Shown here: one piece after another, positions 27,659 through 34,360 of the stretch
How the letters are laid out: each line of letters starts with the position of its first letter
How positions within the stretch are numbered: position 1 is the stretch's first letter
Source of the DNA: CALZJC01 sp963781065
GTDB lineage: Bacteria > Acidobacteriota > Thermoanaerobaculia > Multivoradales > JAHEKO01
Reading direction: 5' to 3'
Assembly (NCBI GenBank): GCA_963781065.1
Contig: CAWAET010000015.1
Location: 62,001-126,000 of the forward strand
DNA: 64,000 nt
Made by a program: the position numbers and the translations under genes
The notes under the pieces: model-generated
Seen by the model: the letters and a program-made list of their open reading frames with translations, nothing else
What the model was told of the DNA's origin: nothing
Database searches by the model: none

Positions 27659-29680
27659 ATGACTGTCGGACATGGCGCCCGGGCCCACCGGTGGATACCG
27701 CTCCTTGGCCTGCTGGCGTACACCGCCACGACGGCCTTTGCCTCCACAACCTCGCCGAACGAGCCGGTCGCGGCCGCCGAGAGGGTCATCCCCAGGCCGG
27801 ACCTGAGCGCGCTGTCGGAGACGGCACGCGCCAAGATCGAGACCATGCAGCGCGCCCTCGGCGAGATGTCGGCGACCGGTAGCGGGGGGGCCGGCGAGCT
27901 CAAGGAGGGCTTCGGGCTCCTCGGCCAGCTGTTCCACGCCTTCGATCTGCTCGACGCGGCGGCGATCTGCTACGGCAACGCCATCGAGCTCGCCCCGGAC
28001 GATCCCCGCTGGGCCTACTACCGGGCGCTGGTGCTCGGCTCCCAGGGCGAGCTCGACGCCGCGGTCGCGGCCTACCGGCGGGCGATCGAGCTGGCGCCCG
28101 AGGAGCAGCCCGCCCGCATCCGCCTCGGTAACGCGCTGCTCGAGCTGGGCCGGCCGGAGGAGGCGGAGGCGGCCTTTGCCGCGGCGCGCCGGGTCGATCC
28201 GGACAGCGCCGCCGCCCTCTACGGCCTCGGCCGGGCCGCGGCCGCCGCCGGCAGGGCGCAGGACGCGGTGGACCTGTTCGAGGGGGTGCTGGCCTTGCAG
28301 CCGGAGGCGTCGATCGTCCACTACCCCCTGGCCCAGGCCTACCGCCGGCTGGGCAACACCGAGCGGGCCGAGTTCCACCTCGAGGCCCAGGGGGAGCGCG
28401 CCGTCAGGTTCCCCGACCGGCTGGTCGACACCCTGACCCTGATCGCCAAGAGCACGGCCCTGGAGGTGGTCGGCGACCTGGCCGCGCGGCCGGACTTCGA
28501 CGAAGAGGGCTTTCTCGGCTTCGTCCTGTCCCAGTTCAGCCGCGACACCGGGGCCGCCGAGCAGCTCGAGAAAGTGATCGCCCACCTCGAGTCCTCGGGC
28601 AAGGGGAGCGCCGTCCAGATCGGCAGGATCCACTACGGCATCGGCGGCCTGCTGGCCGGCCTCGGCCGGGGCGAGGAGGCGATCGCCCAGTTCGAGCAGG
28701 CGATCGCCGGCGACCCCGAGCTGCTCGACGCCCGGATCAAGCTGGGCAACGCCTTTGCCCGGGGCGGCCGCTTCGACGAGGCGATCGCGGCCTACTCGCA
28801 GGTCCTGGAGGCGCGTCCCGAGGACACCGGCGTCCTGTTCAAGCGCGCCACGGCCTTGGTCAACCAGGAGAAGCTGACCGAGGCGCGGGCCGATCTCGAG
28901 CGGCTGACCCGGATCGACCCGCGGGGCCTCGAGGGCCGTCTGCTTCTCGGTGCCGTCCTCGAGGGGCAGAACCAGGGCCAGGCCGCGGTGGACAACCTGC
29001 TCGCGGGCCTCGAGGCCCAGAAGGGGAACACGGGCGACGACACGGCCGGTGACACGACCGACGAAACCATCCGGGTGGCCCTCCACACCGAGCTGGCGGC
29101 CCTCTACCGCCGCCAGCAGCAGCCCGAGAGCGCCGCCCGGGAGTACCTGCAGGCGCTCAAGATCGACCAGCAGCACGTGCCGGCACTGAGCGGCCTGGCC
29201 GGCCTCATGCTGCAGCTCGGCTATGCGCCGCAGGCGGCGCAGACCTACGAGCGCTGGGTGGCGCAGGAGCCGGCCAACGTGGCGGCCCGCGTGGGCGAGG
29301 TCACCAGCCTCATCATCGCCGGCGCCCACGTCCGGGCGAAGGAGCGGCTGGAGGCCGGCCTGGCCGAGGTGCCGGCGAGCATCGACTTGAAGGACCTCCT
29401 GGCCCGCCACCTCGCCGCCTGCCCCGACCGCACCGTGCGCGACGGCGAGCGTGCCCTCGAGCTGGCGCTCGAGCTCTTCGACGCCGTGCCGAGCCTCGAG
29501 AGCATGGAGACCGTGGCCATGGCCTACGCCGAGGCCGGGAAGAGCAGCGATGCCGTCGACTGGCAGAAGCGGCTCATCGCCGAGGCCGGGGACGAGGCGA
29601 CCGCCGCCGACCTGGGGCGCTGGCAGTCCAACCTGACGCTGTACGAGCGCGGTGAGGCCTGCTGTGCGGCGGTGAGGTAG
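27659..29680 (+). CDS. Secreted TPR protein
   Basis: 673 residues from ATG 27659; the open frame upstream is antisense to the sulfatase-fold gene. A signal peptide (residues 11-28, ending TTAFAS) is followed by an IPRPDLSALSETA stretch and then GLLGQLFHAFDLLDAAAICYGNAIELAPDDPRWAYY. This is the same opening as in the TPR proteins at 23663 and 36481, where an IPRPD motif also occurs. About 14 TPR-like helical pairs run to the end; WQSNLTLYERG near the C-terminus matches the end of the 36481 protein. So this is a diverged copy of the TPR partners of the CRTAC1-like genes, transcribed away from its neighbours. Probably a periplasmic scaffold. Confidence 0.85.
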   Translation: MTVGHGARAHRWIPLLGLLAYTATTAFASTTSPNEPVAAAERVIPRPDLSALSETARAKIETMQRALGEMSATGSGGAGELKEGFGLLGQLFHAFDLLDAAAICYGNAIELAPDDPRWAYYRALVLGSQGELDAAVAAYRRAIELAPEEQPARIRLGNALLELGRPEEAEAAFAAARRVDPDSAAALYGLGRAAAAAGRAQDAVDLFEGVLALQPEASIVHYPLAQAYRRLGNTERAEFHLEAQGERAVRFPDRLVDTLTLIAKSTALEVVGDLAARPDFDEEGFLGFVLSQFSRDTGAAEQLEKVIAHLESSGKGSAVQIGRIHYGIGGLLAGLGRGEEAIAQFEQAIAGDPELLDARIKLGNAFARGGRFDEAIAAYSQVLEARPEDTGVLFKRATALVNQEKLTEARADLERLTRIDPRGLEGRLLLGAVLEGQNQGQAAVDNLLAGLEAQKGNTGDDTAGDTTDETIRVALHTELAALYRRQQQPESAAREYLQALKIDQQHVPALSGLAGLMLQLGYAPQAAQTYERWVAQEPANVAARVGEVTSLIIAGAHVRAKERLEAGLAEVPASIDLKDLLARHLAACPDRTVRDGERALELALELFDAVPSLESMETVAMAYAEAGKSSDAVDWQKRLIAEAGDEATAADLGRWQSNLTLYERGEACCAAVR

Positions 29681-29760
29681 CTCGGGTTTCGACGCGCCGC
29701 TAGCCGGCGCGCTGTGGGGCGGGGTGGCTCGGCAGGGGGACGCCCTCCCGACAGCAATGA

Positions 29761-29792
29761 AAAGGGGCGGTGGGTAGTCCCGCCGCCCCTTT
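29761..29792. terminator. Bidirectional terminator hairpin between convergent genes
   Basis: AAAGGGGCGG (29761-29770) pairs with CCGCCCCTTT (29783-29792) around a 12-base loop. The A/T ends give a short T run on either strand (four T on the minus strand), so it can end both the TPR transcript and the Ser-Asp repeat protein transcript. Confidence 0.8.
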
Positions 29793-29821
29793 CCGATTTG
29801 ACGGAGAGTCGAGTGGTGTCC

Positions 29822-31660
29822 CTACTCCGGAAGGACCTCGACGCTGCAGATGACCGTTCCGATGTCGAGACAGTCATCGGCGCTGCACGACGAAACAAAG
29901 GTCGCGAGATCGAAGGTCTCTCCGATGCCGCCACACTGCTGGTCGGGGTCGATGACGTCGACCCGCACGAAGAGCGCGGGATCGACCGGCAGCCCGTTGA
30001 CGCAGAACGAGCCGTCGGGCTCAGTGATGTCGGCGCCCAGCAGCTCGAACGGCGGCGCGTTTCGGGACACCTCGACGATGAGGCCGTCGAGAATGCTCGG
30101 GTTGCCGTCGGTGATTACGTTGCCGGACAGGCAGGCCGTATCGGTCGTCGTTCCGGGTCGCAGGTTGGCCTCGGTGCAGCCGGCCGGATTGCCGCAGTCG
30201 TCGCCTTCCGGCCCGGTCGTCACGATCACCGCCGGGAAGTCCTCGGTGAGAACCGCGATCTCGGCCTCGGCGGGCGCCGCGAAACAGTAGCTGCCGTCGG
30301 CCTCGGTCGTCGCGGACTGGCCCGAAGTCGAGAACACGGTCACACCGGCGAGCGGCGCATCGGCCGCGTCACGGACGTCGCCCGTGATGCAGGTGAGGCC
30401 GCTGAGCTCGAGGGGCTCGACGTCGGAGCAGCCACCGATGTCGCAACTGACGATCGCGCTGTCGGGAAGGGTGGTGTCCACGAGAACTGTCTGGGAATCC
30501 ACTGAGATTCCGCCCGAAGTCAGACTGGCCTTGATCTCGACCAGCGAGTCGCGCCGCACGTTGACGCAGTAGTTGCCCCCGCCGTCGGTGGTGTCGTAGC
30601 TGGTGCCGGAGTAGTCGACTCCCGACGCGCGCACGCTCGCTCCGGCGACCGGATTGCCCGCCGGATCGACGACCTGGCCGCTGAAGCAGTTGAAGGTCTC
30701 GATCGGGCGGTCGCAGTTCCAGGAGCTGAAGTGACTCACCTCGCCCGTGACCTGCAAACGTCCCGGCAAAGCGGCGTCCTCGACGGTTCCCACTTCCTCC
30801 TCGACCCAGGCGCCGGCGTTCTCGTCGTAGAACCACAGGCCGACGGTGTCGCCGGCGACCAGGCTGGTCGTCTCCGGGAGCAGGAATGTGAGACCGGCGG
30901 TGGCGCCGGGGACCAGATCCACCGGAGCCCCGGAGGCGGCATCCATGATGTCGACGTCCATCACGGCGAAGGTCTCGAGCTGTTCGGAGTCGCCCGCCAG
31001 GCCGACGCCCAGGAAATCTCCCGGGAAGGCGCCGATCTCGGAGGTCGAGACGTCGATCGGGCTGATGGTGACCAGGACTTCACCGGACGTGTCCAGTGCA
31101 CCGGGGCCGAAGGCGACCGAGAAACCGTCCTGCTCGGCGGTGCCGCCGGCCGGTCCGTCGACGAGTTGCGCGGCGCCCGCGGGGACCATGACCCTGTCCA
31201 GCGTCACGTCGATCCGGTTCTTCTTCTTTCGGTTCTTCTTGCCGGAATCGGAATCGGAATCGGAATCGTCCGAGTCGGAGTCCGAGTCGGAATCCGAGTC
31301 CGAATCGGAGTCAGAGTCAGAGTCCGAGTCGAGGTCGTCGACATCGACGCCGCGGTCGAACAGGTCCACGATGCCGAACGTGGTGGCGAATCCATCGGCG
31401 TCGAATCGAGCGCTCACCCGTTCCTTGAAGCTGATGTCTTCCAGCGTGTACAGGCCCCCGGCGTCGGTGGTCGTGGCCTCGCCTCCCGAGGTGACGATCG
31501 CGCCGGCGATCGGAATGCCGGCGGAATCGGTCACCTGGCCGCTGATGCTGCCCTTCTTGGGCGTCTTGGGCTTCTTGGCCTTCTTGGCGTCGGCCTGGAC
31601 CGCCACGAGCAGCGCGCACGCGACGGCAACAGCGATACTTGTCGTTGTCTTCCTTGTCAC
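29822..31660 (-). CDS. Secreted multi-domain surface protein with Ser-Asp repeat
   Basis: 612 residues from GTG 31660, chosen because AAGGAG lies nine bases upstream and a signal peptide follows (SIAVAVACALLVAVQADA). Order: Lys-rich stretch, a carboxypeptidase-regulatory-like beta domain (SISGQVTDSAGIPIAGAIV), a linker of about a dozen Ser-Asp dipeptides (roughly residues 103-136) ending in a Lys/Arg/Asn patch, and a ZU5/FAM171-like domain ending SHFSSWNCDRP. At least three further regulatory-like domains follow, each opening with a Cys (NCFSGQVVDPAGNPVAGASV, TCITGDVRDAADAPLAGVTV, ACLSGNVITDG). Paired cysteines suggest disulfides outside the cytoplasm. Looks like an adhesin or matrix protein; no anchor or catalytic residues seen. 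A ZU5/FAM171 match is a weak call from pattern alone. Confidence 0.8.
   Translation of the reverse strand: MTRKTTTSIAVAVACALLVAVQADAKKAKKPKTPKKGSISGQVTDSAGIPIAGAIVTSGGEATTTDAGGLYTLEDISFKERVSARFDADGFATTFGIVDLFDRGVDVDDLDSDSDSDSDSDSDSDSDSDSDDSDSDSDSGKKNRKKKNRIDVTLDRVMVPAGAAQLVDGPAGGTAEQDGFSVAFGPGALDTSGEVLVTISPIDVSTSEIGAFPGDFLGVGLAGDSEQLETFAVMDVDIMDAASGAPVDLVPGATAGLTFLLPETTSLVAGDTVGLWFYDENAGAWVEEEVGTVEDAALPGRLQVTGEVSHFSSWNCDRPIETFNCFSGQVVDPAGNPVAGASVRASGVDYSGTSYDTTDGGGNYCVNVRRDSLVEIKASLTSGGISVDSQTVLVDTTLPDSAIVSCDIGGCSDVEPLELSGLTCITGDVRDAADAPLAGVTVFSTSGQSATTEADGSYCFAAPAEAEIAVLTEDFPAVIVTTGPEGDDCGNPAGCTEANLRPGTTTDTACLSGNVITDGNPSILDGLIVEVSRNAPPFELLGADITEPDGSFCVNGLPVDPALFVRVDVIDPDQQCGGIGETFDLATFVSSCSADDCLDIGTVICSVEVLPE
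31246..31335 (-). repeat. Hexanucleotide repeat coding for Ser-Asp
   Basis: GAATCG/GAGTCG/GAGTCC-type hexamers on the plus strand (TCC/TCG-GAC/GAT on the coding strand) repeat about 15 times with mixed synonymous codons and one GAC-GAC interruption. Mixed codons argue for an old, selected repeat rather than fresh slippage. Confidence 0.85.
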
Positions 31661-31744
31661 TTCCCTTGCTCCTTCTATCGATTGTGCCACTTGGTTTTCG
31701 AGCCCGGACGTTAGCAGAAGTCAAGCTAGGCTGCAGTTTTGCAG

Positions 31745-31780
31745 GGCTCCTGGCGTCCGCGAGGCTCCTGGCGTTACACT
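31745..31780 (+). promoter_or_regulatory. Direct repeat and -10-like TACACT upstream of the ABC transporter
   Basis: GGCTCCTGGCGT occurs at 31745-31756 and again at 31763-31774, 18 bases apart, and the second copy abuts TACACT (31775-31780). Two same-face copies beside a -10 box look like a binding site for a regulator; the leader to GTG 31850 would be about 63 nt. No -35 box is evident. Confidence 0.35.
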
Positions 31781-31849
31781 GATCTTTCTGTCCGCTGCTC
31801 GATTCACGGGCTTCTCCCCTGGAGCCGAGGTCCAAGGCTGGGTGGTGTC

Positions 31850-32713
31850 GTGATCGCGGTCCGCAACCTGACCTTCAGCTATCCGAAGGCGGCCGGTCCG
31901 GCAGTCCGGGAGTTGGAGTTCTCGGTCGAGCGGGGCGAGATCTTCGGCTTCCTCGGGCCCAATGGCGCCGGCAAGTCGACGACGCAGAAGATCCTGATTC
32001 GCCTGCTGTCGGGCTATGAGGGGCGGGTGGAGGTCTTCGGCCGGGATCTCGCCGAGTGGAGCAACGACTACTACGAACGGGTCGGCGTCTCGTTCGAGCT
32101 GCCGAATCACTACCTGAAGCTCAGCGCGATCGAGAACCTGACGTACTTCAGGTCGCTCTACGCGGGCGCGACCCGGGAGCCGGAAGAGTTGCTCGGTCTC
32201 GTCGGCCTTGCGGGGCTCACCGAAGACGGGACGGTTCCGGTCTCCCAGTTCTCAAAGGGCATGAAGACCCGGTTGAGCATCGCGCGGTCGCTTCTGAACG
32301 ACCCGGAGTTGATCTTTCTCGACGAGCCGACAACGGGCCTCGACCCGGTGGGCGCGCGCCAGCTCAAGGAGCTCATCATTGCCCAGAAGGAAGCGGGGAA
32401 GACGGTCTTCTTGACAACCCACGACATGACGGTCGCCGACGAGCTCTGCGACCGCGTCGCCTTCATCGTGGAGGGGCGGATCGAGCTCATCGGGACGCCG
32501 AGGAGCTTGAAGCTCGAACATGGCGAGCACCGCGTGCGGGTGGAGTATCTGCGGGGAGGGCGGACAGAGCGGCGCGAGTTTCCGCTCGCCGGCCTCGGCG
32601 AGAACGTCGCCTTTCTCGAGCTGCTGCAACGTGAGGACATCCAGACCCTCCACACCCTCGAGGCCACGCTCGAGGACGTCTTTATCAAAGTGACCGGCAG
32701 GGAGCTCGAGTGA
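31850..32713 (+). CDS. ABC transporter ATP-binding protein
   Basis: 287 residues from GTG 31850; the longer upstream frame has no domain content and includes the promoter region. Walker A is GPNGAGKST (36-44), the signature is FSKGMKTRLSIAR (SKGM for SGGQ), Walker B is LIFLDEPTTGLDP and the switch His is in LTTHDM. The C-terminal 70 residues (RVEYLRGGRTERREFPL to EDVFIKVTGRELE) are the DrrA/NatA-type tail. It powers the two membrane proteins encoded next, with which it overlaps by 4 bases (GTGA). GC looks lower here than in the flanking genes. Substrate unknown; an exporter of the ABC-2 class is likely. Confidence 0.93.
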   Translation: MIAVRNLTFSYPKAAGPAVRELEFSVERGEIFGFLGPNGAGKSTTQKILIRLLSGYEGRVEVFGRDLAEWSNDYYERVGVSFELPNHYLKLSAIENLTYFRSLYAGATREPEELLGLVGLAGLTEDGTVPVSQFSKGMKTRLSIARSLLNDPELIFLDEPTTGLDPVGARQLKELIIAQKEAGKTVFLTTHDMTVADELCDRVAFIVEGRIELIGTPRSLKLEHGEHRVRVEYLRGGRTERREFPLAGLGENVAFLELLQREDIQTLHTLEATLEDVFIKVTGRELE

Positions 32714-33414
32714 GCCGGCTGGTCGCAACGATGAGCTGGGACGTGCGCCTCCAAGTTCGCAACGGCTTCTACCTGGCGGCGGGATTCGTCGCGCTGTTCA
32801 TGGTTCTCTTGCTGCTCTGGCCCGGCCGTGAAGATCTGGTCTGGATTCTCCCCGTTCTGGTGTTCAGCAACCTCATGATCAACACGTTCTACTTCTGTAG
32901 CGGCCTGGTGCTGCTGGAAAAGCGCGAGGGAACACTCGAGGCGCAGGTGGTGACACCGTTGCGCACCTGGGAGTACTTGGCGTCGAAGCTCGTAACGCTG
33001 ACGGCTCTCGCGCTGGTGGAGAACCTGGCGATCACCGTGCTCGCCTACGGCTTCGGGTTCCGCGTCATCCCGCTGGTCGTCGGCATGATCCTCGCGGCCG
33101 TCATCTACTGCCTGGTCGGCTTGGCGCTGGTCGCCCGCTACGATTCGATCAACGAGTTCCTGATGCCGTCGTTTCTGGTGACCGCGGCCTTCTCGGTGCC
33201 GCTCCTGCCGTACTTCGGGTACTTCGAGGGCTGGTGGCACTATCTCCATCCGCTCCTGGGGCCGCTGCTTCTGCTCGAGGCGGCCTTCGCCCCCGTTGCG
33301 TTGTGGCAGCAGATCTACGCCGTGGTCTTTCCGCTGGCCTGTGTGGTGCCGGTCTTCTGGTGGAGCCGGCGGGAGTTTCGTCGCTTCATCATTGCCAGCG
33401 AGGGCGCCAACTGA
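32710..33414 (+). CDS. ABC-2 type permease subunit
   Basis: 234 residues from GTG 32710, whose GTGA overlaps the stop of the ATPase gene. Six hydrophobic segments (AAGFVALFMVLLLLW, WILPVLVFSNLMI, LALVENLAITVLAYGF, VVGMILAAVIYCLVGLAL, FLVTAAFSVPLL, IYAVVFPLACVVPVFWW) and a cytosolic LEKREGTLEAQVVTPLRTWEYLASK loop, the ATPase-contact segment typical of ABC-2 permeases. Forms the channel with the ATPase and the second permease. Confidence 0.88.
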   Translation: MSRLVATMSWDVRLQVRNGFYLAAGFVALFMVLLLLWPGREDLVWILPVLVFSNLMINTFYFCSGLVLLEKREGTLEAQVVTPLRTWEYLASKLVTLTALALVENLAITVLAYGFGFRVIPLVVGMILAAVIYCLVGLALVARYDSINEFLMPSFLVTAAFSVPLLPYFGYFEGWWHYLHPLLGPLLLLEAAFAPVALWQQIYAVVFPLACVVPVFWWSRREFRRFIIASEGAN

Positions 33415-33415
33415 G

Positions 33416-33462
33416 ATGGCGCCGGCGAGATGAGGCCCAGCGGGATGAGGCCAGCCAGATGA
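33416..33462 (+). other. Chain of two tiny overlapping ORFs linking the permease genes
   Basis: Between the two permease genes lie ATG-GCG-CCG-GCG-AGA-TGA (33416-33433) and a 10-codon ORF from 33430 to 33462 (MRPSGMRPAR). Each stop overlaps the next start as ATGA, and the last overlaps the ATG of the second permease (33459). The DNA is a degenerate 14-15 bp tandem repeat (GATGAGGCCCAGCGG-like). It could pass ribosomes across the gap by stop-start reinitiation; the peptides themselves are unlikely to matter. Confidence 0.5.
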
Positions 33463-34202
33463 GACTCGTGCTGGCGGTCAAGGGGCTGGCTCCGATCGAC
33501 GCCAAGAGCGTCGCGCGTGACCCCATGCTCCGATGGTTGGTCACGCTGCCGCTGCTGATCGCGTTCCTGATGCGCTGGGGCGTGCCGGCGGTCACCGCTC
33601 GGTTGGACGAGCGGGCGGGATTCGACCTCGAGCCCTATTACCCGTTGATCGCCAGCTTCATGACCGTCATCGCCCCCATGCTGGTGGGGATCGTCATCGG
33701 GTTTCTGCTCCTCGACCAGCGCGACGACGGCACCCTCGCGGCGCTGCGGGTAACGCCGGTGTCGCTCAACGGCTTCCTCGTCTACCGGATCGCCGCGCCG
33801 CTCGTGGTGAGCGTGGCGCTCACGATGGTGGTGATCCCGATCACCGGCCTCGTCGAGATCCACCCACTGGCTCTTCTCCTGTGTGCCGTCGCCGCGGCCC
33901 CGGCGGGGCCGCTCTTCGCGCTGTTCCTGGCGAGCTTTGCCAGCAACAAGGTGCAGGGCTTCGCCCTGATGAAGGCCGCCGGGGTCCTCAACTGGCCGCC
34001 CGTGATCGCGTACTTTCTGCCCATCGGCTGGCAGTTGGCGATGGGAATCGTGCCGACCTACTGGCCCGCGAAACTCTTCTGGATCATGGAAGCAGGCTCG
34101 GCGGGGCCGGTGGGTTGGCTGCCGTATTTCGTGGTCGGCCTCGCGTACCAGGCGGTGCTGGTGGGTCTGTTGTTGCGGCGGTTCAACAGGGTGGTGGCGT
34201 AG
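33459..34202 (+). CDS. ABC-2 type permease subunit (second)
   Basis: 247 residues from ATG 33459, which overlaps the stop of a tiny upstream ORF. Six hydrophobic segments are visible (WLVTLPLLIAFLMRWG, LIASFMTVIAPMLVGIVIGFLLLDQ, APLVVSVALTMVVIPITGL, PLALLLCAVAAAPAGPLFALFLASF, VIAYFLPIGWQLAMGI, FVVGLAYQAVLVGLLL), with the DDGTLAALRVTPVSLNGFLVYR loop matching the contact loop of its partner. With the preceding permease it would form a heterodimeric exporter. Followed by a convergent gap containing three inverted repeats. Confidence 0.87.
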   Translation: MRLVLAVKGLAPIDAKSVARDPMLRWLVTLPLLIAFLMRWGVPAVTARLDERAGFDLEPYYPLIASFMTVIAPMLVGIVIGFLLLDQRDDGTLAALRVTPVSLNGFLVYRIAAPLVVSVALTMVVIPITGLVEIHPLALLLCAVAAAPAGPLFALFLASFASNKVQGFALMKAAGVLNWPPVIAYFLPIGWQLAMGIVPTYWPAKLFWIMEAGSAGPVGWLPYFVVGLAYQAVLVGLLLRRFNRVVA

Positions 34203-34230
34203 GGTCTTGCTGACAAGGTAGGAGGATGGG

Positions 34231-34344
34231 CGGGGGATTGTGAATCCCCCGCACGAGAAAGCAAATGATGTCGCCCCGGTGAGGGCCGCTCTGCAGAGGC
34301 CGCGCGAGGGTATGGCTGACGGTGCAGCAAACAGAGTTTGCTGC
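34231..34344. repeat. Three inverted repeats in the convergent gap after the ABC operon
   Basis: CGGGGGATT-GTG-AATCCCCCG (34231-34251, perfect 9-bp stem), CTCTGCAGAG palindrome (34289-34298) inside a GGCC/GGCC frame, and GCAGCAAAC-AGA-GTTTGCTGC (34324-34344, perfect 9-bp stem). None has a T tract. They may end transcription by another route, or be a mobile or protein-binding element. No gene is seen in 34203-34360. Confidence 0.6.
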
Positions 34345-34360
34345 CCAGCACCCAGCCTGA

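Noticed and set aside
31739..31849. Longer start for the ABC ATPase at 31739
   Set aside because: The extra 37 residues lack family similarity and cover the direct repeat and -10 box; the ATPase fold begins right at GTG 31850.
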